A stretch of 64,000 bases of DNA, from positions 61,069 to 125,068 of the forward strand of contig NZ_JAFRGN010000008.1 in the NCBI RefSeq assembly GCF_017433805.1, read 5' to 3'. The notes under the pieces were generated by a model. It did no database searches and was not told the DNA's origin. It saw nothing but the letters and a program-made list of their open reading frames with translations. The translations under genes were made by a program, and so were the position numbers. How positions within the stretch are numbered: the stretch's first letter is position 1; every line of letters starts with the position of its first letter. The DNA comes from Butyrivibrio sp. (lineage in GTDB: Bacteria > Bacillota > Clostridia > Lachnospirales > Lachnospiraceae). Positions 1 through 9,035 of this stretch are shown piece by piece.

Positions 1-51
1 GTCCTTGGTAACATTTCGAAGCGACATTATAACTTTTCTACTTTTTTCCAT
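1..51 (-). CDS. 5' end of an unidentified protein-coding gene (cut by window edge)
   Basis: Only the first 17 codons are inside the window, reading MEKSRKVIMSLRNVTKD. A perfect AGGAGG ribosome site (58-63) sits seven bases before the ATG at 49-51, and a good promoter lies further upstream (106-134), so this is a real gene start. The end of the fragment (IMSLRNVTKD) resembles the first strand of ABC-transporter ATPases such as PotA, but 17 residues are too few to assign a function. Confidence 0.7.
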   Translation of the reverse strand, partial: MEKSRKVIMSLRNVTKD

Positions 52-105
52 AGGCGGCCTCCTTTTTTGAGTGAGTCCGTAGTTACAAATGTTGGTGCAA
101 AACAT

Positions 106-134
106 ATTATACTATGCTATTATAATCCCTTCAA
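106..134 (-). promoter_or_regulatory. Vegetative promoter for the leftward gene at the window edge
   Basis: Read on the minus strand: TTGAAG (129-134) and TATAAT (106-111) with a 17-bp spacer. It lies about 55 bp upstream of the ATG at 51 and points at it. Confidence 0.6.
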
Positions 135-196
135 ATAAGGATTTATTCCAATGTTTTTATTGCTTTAAAGTGCTTAAATGTATGGTAAAAAAATTC

Positions 197-225
197 TTTA
201 CAAGCATTTTCCTATATGCTATAGT
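197..225 (+). promoter_or_regulatory. Promoter of the tRNA gene
   Basis: TTTACA (197-202) and TATAGT (220-225) separated by exactly 17 bp, about 40 bp before the mature tRNA 5' end. Confidence 0.65.
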
Positions 226-265
226 ATCCTTTGTCGGTGCTATTAGTGCTGATACAAATGAATAA

Positions 266-337
266 AGGGGAATCATACACTGGCTAGTATGCAGGTCTCC
301 AAAACCGCTCATGCGGGTTCGAATCCTGCTTCCCCTG
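266..337 (+). tRNA. tRNA-Trp (anticodon CCA), atypical
   Basis: A 72-nt cloverleaf can be drawn. The acceptor stem AGGGGAA pairs with TTCCCCT. The D arm is ATAC/GTAT with GG in the loop, the anticodon loop is CTCCAAA with anticodon CCA at 299-301, and the T arm is GCGGG-TTCGAAT-CCTGC. Two points are odd. The lower anticodon stem has C-C and A-G mismatches unless one A (293) is bulged. No CCA end is encoded: G337 is followed by C and a T-run. It has its own promoter and terminator and so looks like a single-gene transcript. The isotype call rests on the anticodon. Confidence 0.75.
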
Positions 338-342
338 CTTTT

Positions 343-377
343 AAAAGCCCACAGATTACTGATCCGTGGGCTTTTTT
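343..377 (+). terminator. Rho-independent terminator after the tRNA
   Basis: The stem GCCCAC (347-352) pairs with GTGGGC (366-371) and is followed by six T residues, directly after the tRNA. Confidence 0.8.
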
Positions 378-387
378 GTGGCCAAAC

Positions 388-420
388 GAAACCCTCAATG
401 TCAGAGACATTGAGGGTTTC
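388..420 (-). terminator. Perfect 15-bp hairpin downstream of the M13 peptidase gene
   Basis: GAAACCCTCAATGTC and its exact reverse complement are separated by three bases. It lies 27 bp past the stop of the leftward peptidase gene. There is no long T-run on either strand, so it may act as a transcript-end stabiliser as much as a terminator. Confidence 0.6.
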
Positions 421-446
421 TTATTATCTAATCAATTACAACCACA

Positions 447-2606
447 TCACCAGATTACCAGCCTGTCTTCAGGAGCGAGGTACATTCCATCACCCTCTTT
501 GATATCGTAGGTGTCATAGAATTCTTCAAACTGCTGAACTGGCACGTTGGTTCTGGAATAGTTAAGCGGATGTGCATCCTGTGTAAGGACTGATAATTCG
601 TTACTGTATACCTCAAGACTGGCATTCATCTGAGCGTATTTGGTAAAAAATTTGTCGTAGTCAAAATTATCAATCTTGGAAGCCATACGCAGTGCACACT
701 GAAGGCCTGTCATATCGGCTACCATTTCGGTATCAATATTGGAACCTATGAAATGATAATCTCCAAAAGCAACAATAGTATCGAGATAGTCATCCATCTT
801 CTGCACACGCTTATCGAATTCCTCTTTGTCCTTTTCCGTCCACCAATCCCTATAAACGCCCTCTGCATCGAACTGAGCGCCATTACTGTCAAAAGCGTGG
901 GATACTTCATGTCCAACCCAGAATGCGCCGATTGAAGCATACAATTCCTCGATGCTCATGTCGCTTGAGTAGAAAGGCTCACCCATCATGCCTATGATCA
1001 TGTTGATAGTATTCTCGGATGGGGAATAGAAAGCGTTGCACTCCAGAATGTTAAAGCCTTCAGCCCACATTTCCTTATCAAGCTTTTTGCCAAGAAGGCT
1101 CTTATTATATTCAATTTCATATATGCCAATTTTCTTAGCTGCTTCCACCAATGAGCAATCTGTTATATCTATCTTGGAGGTATCTCTGAATTTGTCAGGA
1201 TAGGCTGCGTGGATAGTAATCTTATCAAGTTTTTCTATAGCGTAGTTTTTGACCTCATCTGAAGCCCAGGTGTTCTCAGATAGTAGTTCTCTGTAGGTAT
1301 CGATCACTTCCTGGCAGAGGCTTTCCATCCTTTTCTTATCTTCCTCAGAACCGTACCTGGCTATATAAACCTTCTGCATAGCTGCTGGGAACGCGCCTAC
1401 TACCTTGTTATAAGCCATCTCTTCATCAGAAACTGTTCCACTTGTACCAAAATAGGAATTGTATAACTCATTGCTCTTGTCGTAGGTCTCACGGTCAAGA
1501 TAGCCCGCATGATCAAGCACATAACGAACCAACATAAGTGATTTCAATCCCTCTACATTTTCCTCAATATATATTTTATCTAGTAGCTTCAAGTAATCCG
1601 GAGTTGTGACGAGGTAAATTCCATTGTACTTATATCCAGTCACAGTAAACAGCTTTTCAAGAGGAAAAACCTCTGATAAAGCCATCGCTTCGGTAAAAGA
1701 CATTTCGTTGTTGATCTTGTCGTAGAAATCTTCGTTATACTGGTCAGCTGTGGTATATATTTTTTCTGAAAGCTTGGTCTCAAGGCCGATAGCAGCATCA
1801 AAGCAGTCCCCAGCATCTGCCTCTGACATTCCAAACTTGCCTGCTATAAATGTGAAAAGATCTTTTCTGTAATTGTAGATCATATCGCCAAGTTCAGATC
1901 TCTCGGAATACTCAGCAGAATCTCTCAGCAAAAGATCCGGTGTATCAATTATAGCCAAATATGTTTCCGGATCATTAAGTCCGGTTGTTACTCCATAACC
2001 AACAAAGTCATAAAAGGTAAAAAGAGTATCTTCATCAGTTATTATAGAAGTGACATCATCTATGGTCTGCACACCAAGGAGCTTATCGAAATTATCCTGT
2101 AATTCCGATACTCCCTTTTCATTTCTCGTATCCCAATCAAGTACAAGTTTATTATAGGTGCGAATAAGGTCAGCATCGTGGCCTTCTATGGATTCATCCT
2201 TTAGAAGCTCCATGCACTTATTCTTGACCTCAAGACCGCACTCAGTATAGTGAGACCATGAGCTATAGCCGGCAGGAATCTCATTTTCCAATATCCAATC
2301 TTTGTTGGCGTAGAGATGGAAATCATCCTTGGGATTTGTTTCTGTATCTGCAGAAATATTAGCTTTTATATCAGACTCAATCCAGGGTGATCCGCCAGTG
2401 GTATCCGACCCCTCTTCAGATGCTGGTGTTTCTTCGGATGCCGGTACCTCTTCAGATACCGAAGTCTCTTCGGATGCTGATGCCTCTTCGGCTGCCGGTG
2501 CCTCTTCAGATACAGGCGTCTCCGCAGCAGGAGCAGTCTTACCACAGCCTGTAAATACGCATAGCATAGCAACAGATAATAGTGCAGATAATAGCTTTTT
2601 CTTCAT
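447..2606 (-). CDS. M13 family zinc metallopeptidase, lipoprotein (neprilysin/PepO-like)
   Basis: A surface-anchored zinc endopeptidase of 719 residues, normal for family M13. It begins with a lipoprotein signal (MKKKLLSALL then lipobox FTGC, lipidated Cys near residue 21). A low-complexity tether of repeated (S/P)EE(A/T)xASEE units follows to about residue 65. The zinc motif HEVSH is near residue 567, followed by the third ligand and its aspartate in EMVADMTG. The C-terminus has the family signature FYDTYDIKEGDGMYLAPEDR and ends in Trp. An AGAGGGG ribosome site precedes the ATG. It probably trims extracellular peptides. It follows the acetyltransferase gene by 30 bp and may share its transcript. 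Confidence 0.93.
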   Translation of the reverse strand: MKKKLLSALLSVAMLCVFTGCGKTAPAAETPVSEEAPAAEEASASEETSVSEEVPASEETPASEEGSDTTGGSPWIESDIKANISADTETNPKDDFHLYANKDWILENEIPAGYSSWSHYTECGLEVKNKCMELLKDESIEGHDADLIRTYNKLVLDWDTRNEKGVSELQDNFDKLLGVQTIDDVTSIITDEDTLFTFYDFVGYGVTTGLNDPETYLAIIDTPDLLLRDSAEYSERSELGDMIYNYRKDLFTFIAGKFGMSEADAGDCFDAAIGLETKLSEKIYTTADQYNEDFYDKINNEMSFTEAMALSEVFPLEKLFTVTGYKYNGIYLVTTPDYLKLLDKIYIEENVEGLKSLMLVRYVLDHAGYLDRETYDKSNELYNSYFGTSGTVSDEEMAYNKVVGAFPAAMQKVYIARYGSEEDKKRMESLCQEVIDTYRELLSENTWASDEVKNYAIEKLDKITIHAAYPDKFRDTSKIDITDCSLVEAAKKIGIYEIEYNKSLLGKKLDKEMWAEGFNILECNAFYSPSENTINMIIGMMGEPFYSSDMSIEELYASIGAFWVGHEVSHAFDSNGAQFDAEGVYRDWWTEKDKEEFDKRVQKMDDYLDTIVAFGDYHFIGSNIDTEMVADMTGLQCALRMASKIDNFDYDKFFTKYAQMNASLEVYSNELSVLTQDAHPLNYSRTNVPVQQFEEFYDTYDIKEGDGMYLAPEDRLVIW

Positions 2607-2636
2607 AAATATACCCCTCTTTTATAACTAAAAAAC

Positions 2637-3137
2637 TCACTCAAGTTCTTTTATATAAAATCTGGTCATTCCTGAATGTACTACGCTCTTAGGTCTATCA
2701 ATCTCCCTGTAGCCACATTTCTCATAAACATGGATCGCTGCAGCAAGATTGTCGTGGGTTTCCAGATATATCTTTTTATATCCCATCTCGGAAGCCTTGT
2801 GCTCGATGAACGCGATCAGATAATAGCTAAATCCTGAGCCTTTAACACTGTCTGCAAGGTAGAGCTTCTGAAGTTCGCAGCAGTTTTCAAAGAACTCGCA
2901 TTCAGCTAGTCCGATTCCGCCGATCAGCTTATCTTCCTCATCAAGGACGATGCAGTAATATCGCTTCTGAGGATCAGCGAGGTAATAGTCGCTGAGGTGG
3001 TTTAAGTTATCGTCATAGTAGACAGTTCCTGGAATATCCAGGGCGCTCTTTTTAAGATTCTCTCTGATGAGCTCGGCCAGCGCACTGTCATAGGCTGGTA
3101 TCAGTTTAACGATCTTCTTATCTTCACTATTTCCCAT
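2637..3137 (-). CDS. GNAT family N-acetyltransferase
   Basis: A 166-residue cytoplasmic acetyl-CoA-dependent acetyltransferase; the substrate cannot be read from sequence. The core shows the acetyl-CoA loop (KGSGFSYYLI), the strand KKIYLETHDN, and the closing motif AAIHVYEKCGYREI, all typical of GNAT motifs A and B. I start it at the ATG at 3137 because GGAGG lies five bases before it. An upstream in-frame ATG (3152) would put the Shine-Dalgarno sequence inside the coding region. It is the first gene of a possible two-gene unit with the M13 peptidase. Confidence 0.88.
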   Translation of the reverse strand: MGNSEDKKIVKLIPAYDSALAELIRENLKKSALDIPGTVYYDDNLNHLSDYYLADPQKRYYCIVLDEEDKLIGGIGLAECEFFENCCELQKLYLADSVKGSGFSYYLIAFIEHKASEMGYKKIYLETHDNLAAAIHVYEKCGYREIDRPKSVVHSGMTRFYIKELE

Positions 3138-3267
3138 ACACACCTCCAACAAAATTCAGTAAACCCCTTTATATTACATTGTATACGAAAGCAGCCAATA
3201 ATATAAGTTATTATATTTTGTCGTTTTCTTGATCTTTTTTAATCTACGATACATTAAAATGAATCAA

Positions 3268-3295
3268 TTGTTTATCAGTAAAAATATGCTATACT
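3268..3295 (+). promoter_or_regulatory. Probable promoter of the alanine symporter gene
   Basis: TTGTTT (3268-3273), a 16-bp spacer, then TATACT (3290-3295). It is about 80 bp before the start codon and immediately before a GC-rich leader hairpin. Confidence 0.5.
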
Positions 3296-3305
3296 AGCAT
3301 AAAAC

Positions 3306-3339
3306 AAGGGCGTTTCGATTTAATTCGTGCGCCCTTTTT
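3306..3339 (+). terminator. GC-rich leader hairpin with T-run in front of the symporter gene
   Basis: AAGGGCG (3306-3312) pairs with CGCCCTT (3330-3336) and is followed by a run of T. Its form is that of an intrinsic terminator, yet it begins only a few bases past the predicted transcription start. It is either an attenuator or a 5'-end stabilising hairpin. Confidence 0.5.
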
Positions 3340-3376
3340 GTTTAATTAAAAGATATTCGGGTAGGAGGAGCAGTGT

Positions 3377-4867
3377 ATGTCAGGTTTTGTAGGAGTTGTT
3401 GAGACCGTCAACAACGCAGTAAATGGTTTTGTATGGGGACTTCCCATGCTGATTCTTCTGGTTGGAACAGGTATCCTAATGACCGTTCTGACTAAAGTCT
3501 TTCAGATTTCTCACTTTAGCCACTGGGTTAAGAACACCATCGGCGGAATATTCAAGGATAAGCACGTCACAGCCCACACGGGAAAAGACGATATGCAGAT
3601 TTCTCAGTTCCAGAGTCTTTGTACAGCTCTTGCTGCCACAATCGGAACAGGTAATATCGCAGGTGTAGCAGCTGCTATCCTTTCAGGCGGACCTGGTGCT
3701 ATCTTCTGGATGTGGATCGTTGCCTTCTTTGGAATGATGACCAACTTCTCAGAGAATGTCCTTGGTATCTACTACAGAAGAAGAAATGAAAAGAATGAGT
3801 GGAGCGGCGGTGCTATGTACTACCTTAAGTATGGCCTTGGCTCCAAGAAGGGCTGTCAGTTCATAGGAACAGCTCTTGCTCTGATGTTCAGCGTATTCTG
3901 CATCCTTGCTTCTTTTGGTATCGGCAACATGAGCCAGATCAACTCCATCGCAGTTAACATGAACTCAGCATTTGGCGTTCCACACTTTGTAACAGGCTTT
4001 ATTCTCATGCTCCTTGCTGGTCTTGTAATCGTGGGCGGTCTTAAAAGAATCGCATCAGTTACAGAAAGACTTGTTCCATTCATGGCTGTTATATATCTGA
4101 TCGGCGCAACAGTTATCGTTGTTATCAACGCTGATATGTTGGGTGCTGTATTTGCTTCTATCATCAAAGGAGCCTTTGGAATGCGTGCTGTAGGCGGCGG
4201 AATTGTTGGTAGCGGCGTTGCTTATGCTATGCAGTGGGGTATGAAAAGAGGAGTCTTCTCCAACGAAGCAGGTCTTGGTTCTTCCGTAATGGTTCACTCA
4301 AGCTCCAACGTAAGAGAGCCTGTAGTTCAGGGTATGTGGGGAATCTTCGAAGTATTCACAGACACAATCATAGTATGTACACTTACTGCTTTTGCAGTTC
4401 TTTCCAGCGGACTTGTTGATCTTGATACAGGTAAGGTTTTATCAGATCAGGTTTCTACAGCGCTTGTAGCTGAAGCCTTCTCAACAGTATATGGCCGCGC
4501 AGGCTCAGCTTTCATCGCTATTGCAATTTTGTTCTTTGCTTTCTCAACTGTACTTGGCTGGAGCCAGTACGGCAGCAAGGGCTTTGAGTACCTCTTTGGC
4601 ACCAAGTCAGTCAAGCTCTATCACGTGATCTTCGTTGTCTTCATCGTTATAGGTGCTACCATGGATCTGACACTTGCCTGGGATCTGTCAGATACCTTCA
4701 ACGGTATGATGGCTATTCCTAACCTTATCGGTGTTCTGACCCTTAGTGGAACAGTAATGAAGATCACCCAGAACTACGTAGATAGAAAGATTAAGGGTAA
4801 AAAAATAGCGCCCATGCTGTCCGCTGTAGATGAGATACAGGAACTTCACGAGCGCGAAATTTCTTAA
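3377..4867 (+). CDS. Sodium:alanine (amino acid) symporter, AGCS family
   Basis: A 496-residue integral membrane protein that imports alanine or glycine with Na+. Family signatures visible are the GTGNIAGVAAAI stretch with GGPGAIFWMW near residues 95-120, and the late GVFSNEAGLGSS motif near residue 300. About ten hydrophobic helices are spread along the length. An AGGAGGAG ribosome site precedes the ATG. It stands alone, convergent with the next gene, with its own promoter and a leader hairpin. Substrate choice between alanine and glycine cannot be settled from sequence. Confidence 0.93.
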   Translation: MSGFVGVVETVNNAVNGFVWGLPMLILLVGTGILMTVLTKVFQISHFSHWVKNTIGGIFKDKHVTAHTGKDDMQISQFQSLCTALAATIGTGNIAGVAAAILSGGPGAIFWMWIVAFFGMMTNFSENVLGIYYRRRNEKNEWSGGAMYYLKYGLGSKKGCQFIGTALALMFSVFCILASFGIGNMSQINSIAVNMNSAFGVPHFVTGFILMLLAGLVIVGGLKRIASVTERLVPFMAVIYLIGATVIVVINADMLGAVFASIIKGAFGMRAVGGGIVGSGVAYAMQWGMKRGVFSNEAGLGSSVMVHSSSNVREPVVQGMWGIFEVFTDTIIVCTLTAFAVLSSGLVDLDTGKVLSDQVSTALVAEAFSTVYGRAGSAFIAIAILFFAFSTVLGWSQYGSKGFEYLFGTKSVKLYHVIFVVFIVIGATMDLTLAWDLSDTFNGMMAIPNLIGVLTLSGTVMKITQNYVDRKIKGKKIAPMLSAVDEIQELHEREIS

Positions 4868-4884
4868 TATGTGCTATAGCTCTT

Positions 4885-5457
4885 TTACTTGATCTTATTA
4901 GCAGTTCTAAGCTCTGCCTTGCCACAGGTGTTCCAGTGATTTAAAAGAGCATCACCATTCTTACCAAAGGCAGCCTGCAGATCAGGATAGTTAACATAAT
5001 AGTAATAAGCATTAAACTCAGCATTATTGCCAGCATAGGTCTTGAGAACTTCAGCAGAAGGATCAGCCAGTGCTGGCTTTATGTTTTGTACATAAACCTC
5101 AAGTGTTGCATAGGCATCCCAATGCTCATAAGGATCTTCTGCAGGGTAAAAATAGAAAAATACATTCTTTTCCTGCTCATCTGCTCCTATATGGATCTTG
5201 ATGTTCTCTGTATTTCTCCTTGAAGAACACTCGATATAAGTGCCCTTGCTGGAGTGTTTGCCAATGTAGTAGTTGTAGTTAACCTTGGCATAAAGCCATA
5301 CTTCACGAGTTGTGCCAGCATCCATACTGATTACCTGATCACCCAGATCAAAGAACTCAGGACATTCGCTGGCTGCATAAGCTTTATTGCTAACACCAAT
5401 TGAACACAGCATAACTAATGTAAGTGTAACGGCCAATATCTTAGATATTCTCTTCAT
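4885..5457 (-). CDS. Small secreted protein of unknown function with a C-terminal YYxxxNPDL-like module
   Basis: A 190-residue exported protein. Residues 1-29 form a classical signal peptide (MKRISKILAVTLTLVMLCS, cleavage after AYA). The middle is Tyr-rich and likely beta-structured. The last 45 residues (FNAYYYYVNYPDLQAAFG, then LLNHWNTCGKAELR) match the short module with YY-x3-(N/Y)PDL and LxxHW-x3-G-xxE that recurs in secreted proteins of Lachnospiraceae. No catalytic motif is visible. GGAGG precedes the ATG. It ends 17 bp from the symporter stop, in convergent orientation. Confidence 0.75.
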   Translation of the reverse strand: MKRISKILAVTLTLVMLCSIGVSNKAYAASECPEFFDLGDQVISMDAGTTREVWLYAKVNYNYYIGKHSSKGTYIECSSRRNTENIKIHIGADEQEKNVFFYFYPAEDPYEHWDAYATLEVYVQNIKPALADPSAEVLKTYAGNNAEFNAYYYYVNYPDLQAAFGKNGDALLNHWNTCGKAELRTANKIK

Positions 5458-5551
5458 ATGCTATACCTCCATCATCATGATTATAATTCTCCGTATACGG
5501 TATTGCACATAAACATTCTCTTAAAACAATTAAGTATTACTAAATCACTTA

Positions 5552-7699
5552 TCACTCTATAACCCGCATTCCTGTGGTAAAAGCAAAGGGATAAATAAAC
5601 TTTCTCTCAGTGCCGTCATCAAACTCCACCGTGAACTTGGTTGGAATCTCATCTTCATCCCAGGTCACATCGCTGATAGTACCTTCACCATATCTTTCCT
5701 GATAGACCCTCTCTCCCATCACCAGATTCTCTGGAACATTTTCACCAGAAGTTACCAGCTTAGTCTTTTTCTTAAGAAGCATTGTAGGAGTCTTAAGTCC
5801 TGCCTTAGGACTAGTCTTAGTCTCCTTCTTCTTGCGAACTGTCTCACCCTTAGGTGACAATTCTCCCACAAATATTGAAGGCTCATCATCATACCGCATG
5901 ATCGTAAGTTTGTCTTTGGCTCTGGTCATACCAACGTAAAAGATACGCCTCTCTTCCTCATAGTCACGCTTCTCCTGAGGTGATGCAGTCTTGAAGTTCT
6001 TGATGATCTTACTAGGAAAAACTCCGTTAATTACATCCATCAAAATGACATTGTCGTACTCAAGGCCCTTACTGGAATGTATTGTTGAAAGAATGAGTTT
6101 TGCACTATAGTCATCCTCTTTTTCCGTAAGAATCTGACGAAGTTCCTCCAGCCTGTCAAGAAAGCCCTGAATAGTCGCTTCATTTTTGGCCAACATCTCC
6201 AGAATAAAGAGCTTATTATCATCCATGTTGTTATCACGAAGGTAATCGCCATAGCCCATGTACTTATTGATGCGGTTAATTGCCTTGGCAGGGTTCTCAG
6301 AAGACATGCTCCTAAAGTGAGTACGTAGGGACCTTACATTAGCCAGTGTAGCCTTATGAACCTCCACATCCTCAACTGCATCAAGGATTCCGATATGCTT
6401 AAAGTCAGCCATCTGGCACATCTGCTCAGCATCGGGCTTGCGCAGGTATGTCTGGAACTTGAAGTATATCTTCATGAAAAGTTCCGGATCCATGGGACTA
6501 AGGGCAAACTTAAGGATATTGACCACGTCCACAACTACTCTGTGGGTAAAAAAAGCCATGTCAGCACTCTTTATCCTGTAGGGCATATCCTCTCTATCAA
6601 GCATGTCCACAAGTGGCAGAATGCTCTCGTTATCCCTGTATAGAACCGCCGTCTGCTCCGAAATATCTTTGGCCATCTCAAAGAGATATTTGTACTGGCC
6701 TTTTCTACTATCCAGAGTCAGGTAGTTAATGTCGGCTGCTTCAGACCTTGTGGCGCTCATGTGCTTTTCATGGCGGTTAAAGTTCTTTTGAATAAACTTA
6801 TCTGCAGTCTGAACAATCTTGGCGTTAGACCTGTAGTTCTTGTCCATCACAAGAACCTTGGCACCCTTGTGCTCCTTTTCAAAGTTAAGAAGCGCCTCAG
6901 GGTAAGCTGCTCTGAAGCCGTAGATGCTCTGATCCTCATCTCCCACCATAAAAAGATTTCCCGCATCCCCTGCAAGGAGCGAGATAATCATGTGCTGAAT
7001 CTTGGAGGTGTCCTGAGCTTCGTCCACGCAGATATACCTGTATAGATTCCTATAGTATTCAAGCAGTTCCTTGGAGCCCTTGAGCATTCTGTAGGCGTAG
7101 ATCATCTGATCGTCGTAGTCCATGAGGCTCCTTGCTTTGAGCTCTTTGTTGTACTTGTCATACAGCTCCCATAGCTCGATGCCTTCTTCCTCACCGCGCT
7201 GTCGTATCTCTTTTTCCGTGAGCATCATGTTCTTGCAGTAGGTGATGAGGGTTCGGATATTCTTGATATCGCTCTCAGTGGGATATTCCTTGCAAACCTT
7301 GACGTACAGATCTGTGAGAATCTTGCCAGATACCTTCTCATCCGTGATCAGGTCAAAAGATTTTTTGCCTATAAGTCTGCCGTAATGGCTGATGATCTTG
7401 GCGCAAATGCCGTTGATCGTCCTAAACTCCAGGGTATCCGATAGCTCTTTTCCAAAAAGAGCTTCAAAACGCCTTGCCATATCTCTCGTAGCTGCAACGG
7501 TGTAGGTCAGTGTCAGAATGTTCTCAGGAGCAATGCCATTAACATATAGCATGTAGCCAAGCCTGTTCACCAGAACCGTTGTCTTACCACTTCCCGGAAC
7601 CGCCAGCAAAAGAACTGGTCCCTCGATGGTACGCACCGCCGTGAGTTGCTCGTTATTTAATTTGTGTCCGTATTTATCTATGAATTCTTTATCAGTCAT
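5552..7699 (-). CDS. UvrD/PcrA-type superfamily 1 DNA helicase
   Basis: A 715-residue ATP-dependent 3'-5' DNA helicase. Motif I is AVPGSGKTT near residue 34, motif II is VDEAQD near 225, motif III is GDEDQSIYGFR, motif V is TIHSSKGLE and motif VI is FYVGMTRAKDKL. The C-terminus has a beta-rich tail (GERVYQERYGEGTI...) seen in PcrA-like proteins that contact RNA polymerase or partners. It is about the size of PcrA but more diverged, so it could be a second UvrD-like helicase in the genome. The ribosome site is weak. Confidence 0.9.
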   Translation of the reverse strand: MTDKEFIDKYGHKLNNEQLTAVRTIEGPVLLLAVPGSGKTTVLVNRLGYMLYVNGIAPENILTLTYTVAATRDMARRFEALFGKELSDTLEFRTINGICAKIISHYGRLIGKKSFDLITDEKVSGKILTDLYVKVCKEYPTESDIKNIRTLITYCKNMMLTEKEIRQRGEEEGIELWELYDKYNKELKARSLMDYDDQMIYAYRMLKGSKELLEYYRNLYRYICVDEAQDTSKIQHMIISLLAGDAGNLFMVGDEDQSIYGFRAAYPEALLNFEKEHKGAKVLVMDKNYRSNAKIVQTADKFIQKNFNRHEKHMSATRSEAADINYLTLDSRKGQYKYLFEMAKDISEQTAVLYRDNESILPLVDMLDREDMPYRIKSADMAFFTHRVVVDVVNILKFALSPMDPELFMKIYFKFQTYLRKPDAEQMCQMADFKHIGILDAVEDVEVHKATLANVRSLRTHFRSMSSENPAKAINRINKYMGYGDYLRDNNMDDNKLFILEMLAKNEATIQGFLDRLEELRQILTEKEDDYSAKLILSTIHSSKGLEYDNVILMDVINGVFPSKIIKNFKTASPQEKRDYEEERRIFYVGMTRAKDKLTIMRYDDEPSIFVGELSPKGETVRKKKETKTSPKAGLKTPTMLLKKKTKLVTSGENVPENLVMGERVYQERYGEGTISDVTWDEDEIPTKFTVEFDDGTERKFIYPFAFTTGMRVIE

Positions 7700-7744
7700 T
7701 ATGTATCTCTGATCTTGTAAAAGTTTTGTTATGCAGGCATCGGA

Positions 7745-9016
7745 TCAGCCCAGCTTGTGCAGAACCAGCGTAATGCGCATTTCGCCGCCTGTAATCTCTG
7801 AGAATATTTCGCCACCCATTTTCTGTATGAGCTTTCTGGAAATATAAAGTCCGAGGCCGCTACCAGGCCTGCTGCCTACATTTGAGCCTCTATAGAAGCT
7901 CTCGAAGATGTGCTCAGCCTCATTTTCCGGAAGAGTGCAGCCACTGTTGGAAATAGTAATGAGTCTTGCATCTTCCTCATCGGCAAAAGACATCCTGATA
8001 TAGCCGCCATCACCGTATTTAATGGCGTTTTCAAAGATGTTCTGCATAACTTCGATGAGTCTGTCCTTATCGCTACGAAGCAGAATATCAGAAAAGCTCT
8101 CAATAGTAAACTCTGTTCCAAGAGGCTTAAGTTTATCCTGATAGTACTCTTTTATGGGATTTATCGCCTCAGATAAATAGAACTCATCTTCTTTTACAGA
8201 TAGATCAAGGAACTCATCGCCTGAAGATGAAATGATCCTCGCCACGTACTTCTCGATTTCCTCCGCGTTACTTTCTATCTTTTCCCCAACTTCATGGAGC
8301 TTGTCCTCATCCCTGTACAGGTTCTTTTTGATAGCCGCAGCGTAGAGCTTTATGGCAGAAATAGGCGTTTTCATGTCATGGGAGAGGGATAAAAGAAATA
8401 CATTCTTCTCCTTCTGAAGCTCAAGATTCTTTTTCTTTTCCTCCTCAAGCTTTTCCCTCAGCATATCAAGGCCCCACAGAAACTGGCCAAAGTACTTGTT
8501 CTTTTCCTCAGAAAGCGGAATTGTGAGATTTCCCTTGGACAGCTGGGCAGGATAATCCGAGATCCTGGCAAATGTTCTGATGATTGTCATATAGATATAT
8601 ATTAGGAAAAGAGCTACAGCAGCAAACACCACGGCGATGACTGCAATTGATGCCCTGAAGAGATTGTTACGTTCTTTGGATAGGTCAATAGAATACTCAA
8701 TGCGATAGAGGTTGCCGTTGATGTCGGATATATGGTAGTTCTGAGTGGTGTCGAAGAAGCCATTCCACGCGGCATCTGAATTATGACTGCCTTCTGAAAG
8801 TTCATCGGAATCTCCCTCAAAGCGATAAACTCCGGTTATGGTCTCATACCTGGAAATATCAGGGATATAGCCTTCCTCCCCAGCCTCCCTTATCTCATTC
8901 TCCACTCTGTTGATCTCTATCTTATACAGATTCAGGAAATTACTGCTGTTTGAGCGCACGTAAAGAAGCGCTCCTGCTGAAACCAGTAGCAGCAACGCCA
9001 TTCCTGTTATGCACAT
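7745..9016 (-). CDS. Membrane sensor histidine kinase
   Basis: A 423-residue two-component sensor. One membrane helix starts the protein, an extracytoplasmic region of about 100 residues follows, then a second helix near residues 125-150 with a HAMP-like linker. The phospho-acceptor is in SLSHDMKTPI, the N box is QNIFENAIKYG, and the G box is GSGLGLYISRKL. The start is uncertain: the ATG at 9016 has no ribosome site, and the same frame runs back without a stop (KKFSYLK...) into the end of the regulator gene. Translation coupled to the regulator, perhaps from an upstream non-ATG codon, is likely. It is the last gene of the permease-ATPase-regulator-kinase module. Confidence 0.9.
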   Translation of the reverse strand: MCITGMALLLLVSAGALLYVRSNSSNFLNLYKIEINRVENEIREAGEEGYIPDISRYETITGVYRFEGDSDELSEGSHNSDAAWNGFFDTTQNYHISDINGNLYRIEYSIDLSKERNNLFRASIAVIAVVFAAVALFLIYIYMTIIRTFARISDYPAQLSKGNLTIPLSEEKNKYFGQFLWGLDMLREKLEEEKKKNLELQKEKNVFLLSLSHDMKTPISAIKLYAAAIKKNLYRDEDKLHEVGEKIESNAEEIEKYVARIISSSGDEFLDLSVKEDEFYLSEAINPIKEYYQDKLKPLGTEFTIESFSDILLRSDKDRLIEVMQNIFENAIKYGDGGYIRMSFADEEDARLITISNSGCTLPENEAEHIFESFYRGSNVGSRPGSGLGLYISRKLIQKMGGEIFSEITGGEMRITLVLHKLG

Positions 9017-9035
9017 TTTAAGGTAACTAAATTTT

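Noticed and set aside
61-265. T-box leader before the tRNA
   Set aside because: No specifier loop or conserved T-box sequence is present; the region holds two divergent promoters.
2329-2631. Plus-strand gene opposite the peptidase N-terminus
   Set aside because: It mirrors the low-complexity tether of the M13 lipoprotein and has no independent support.
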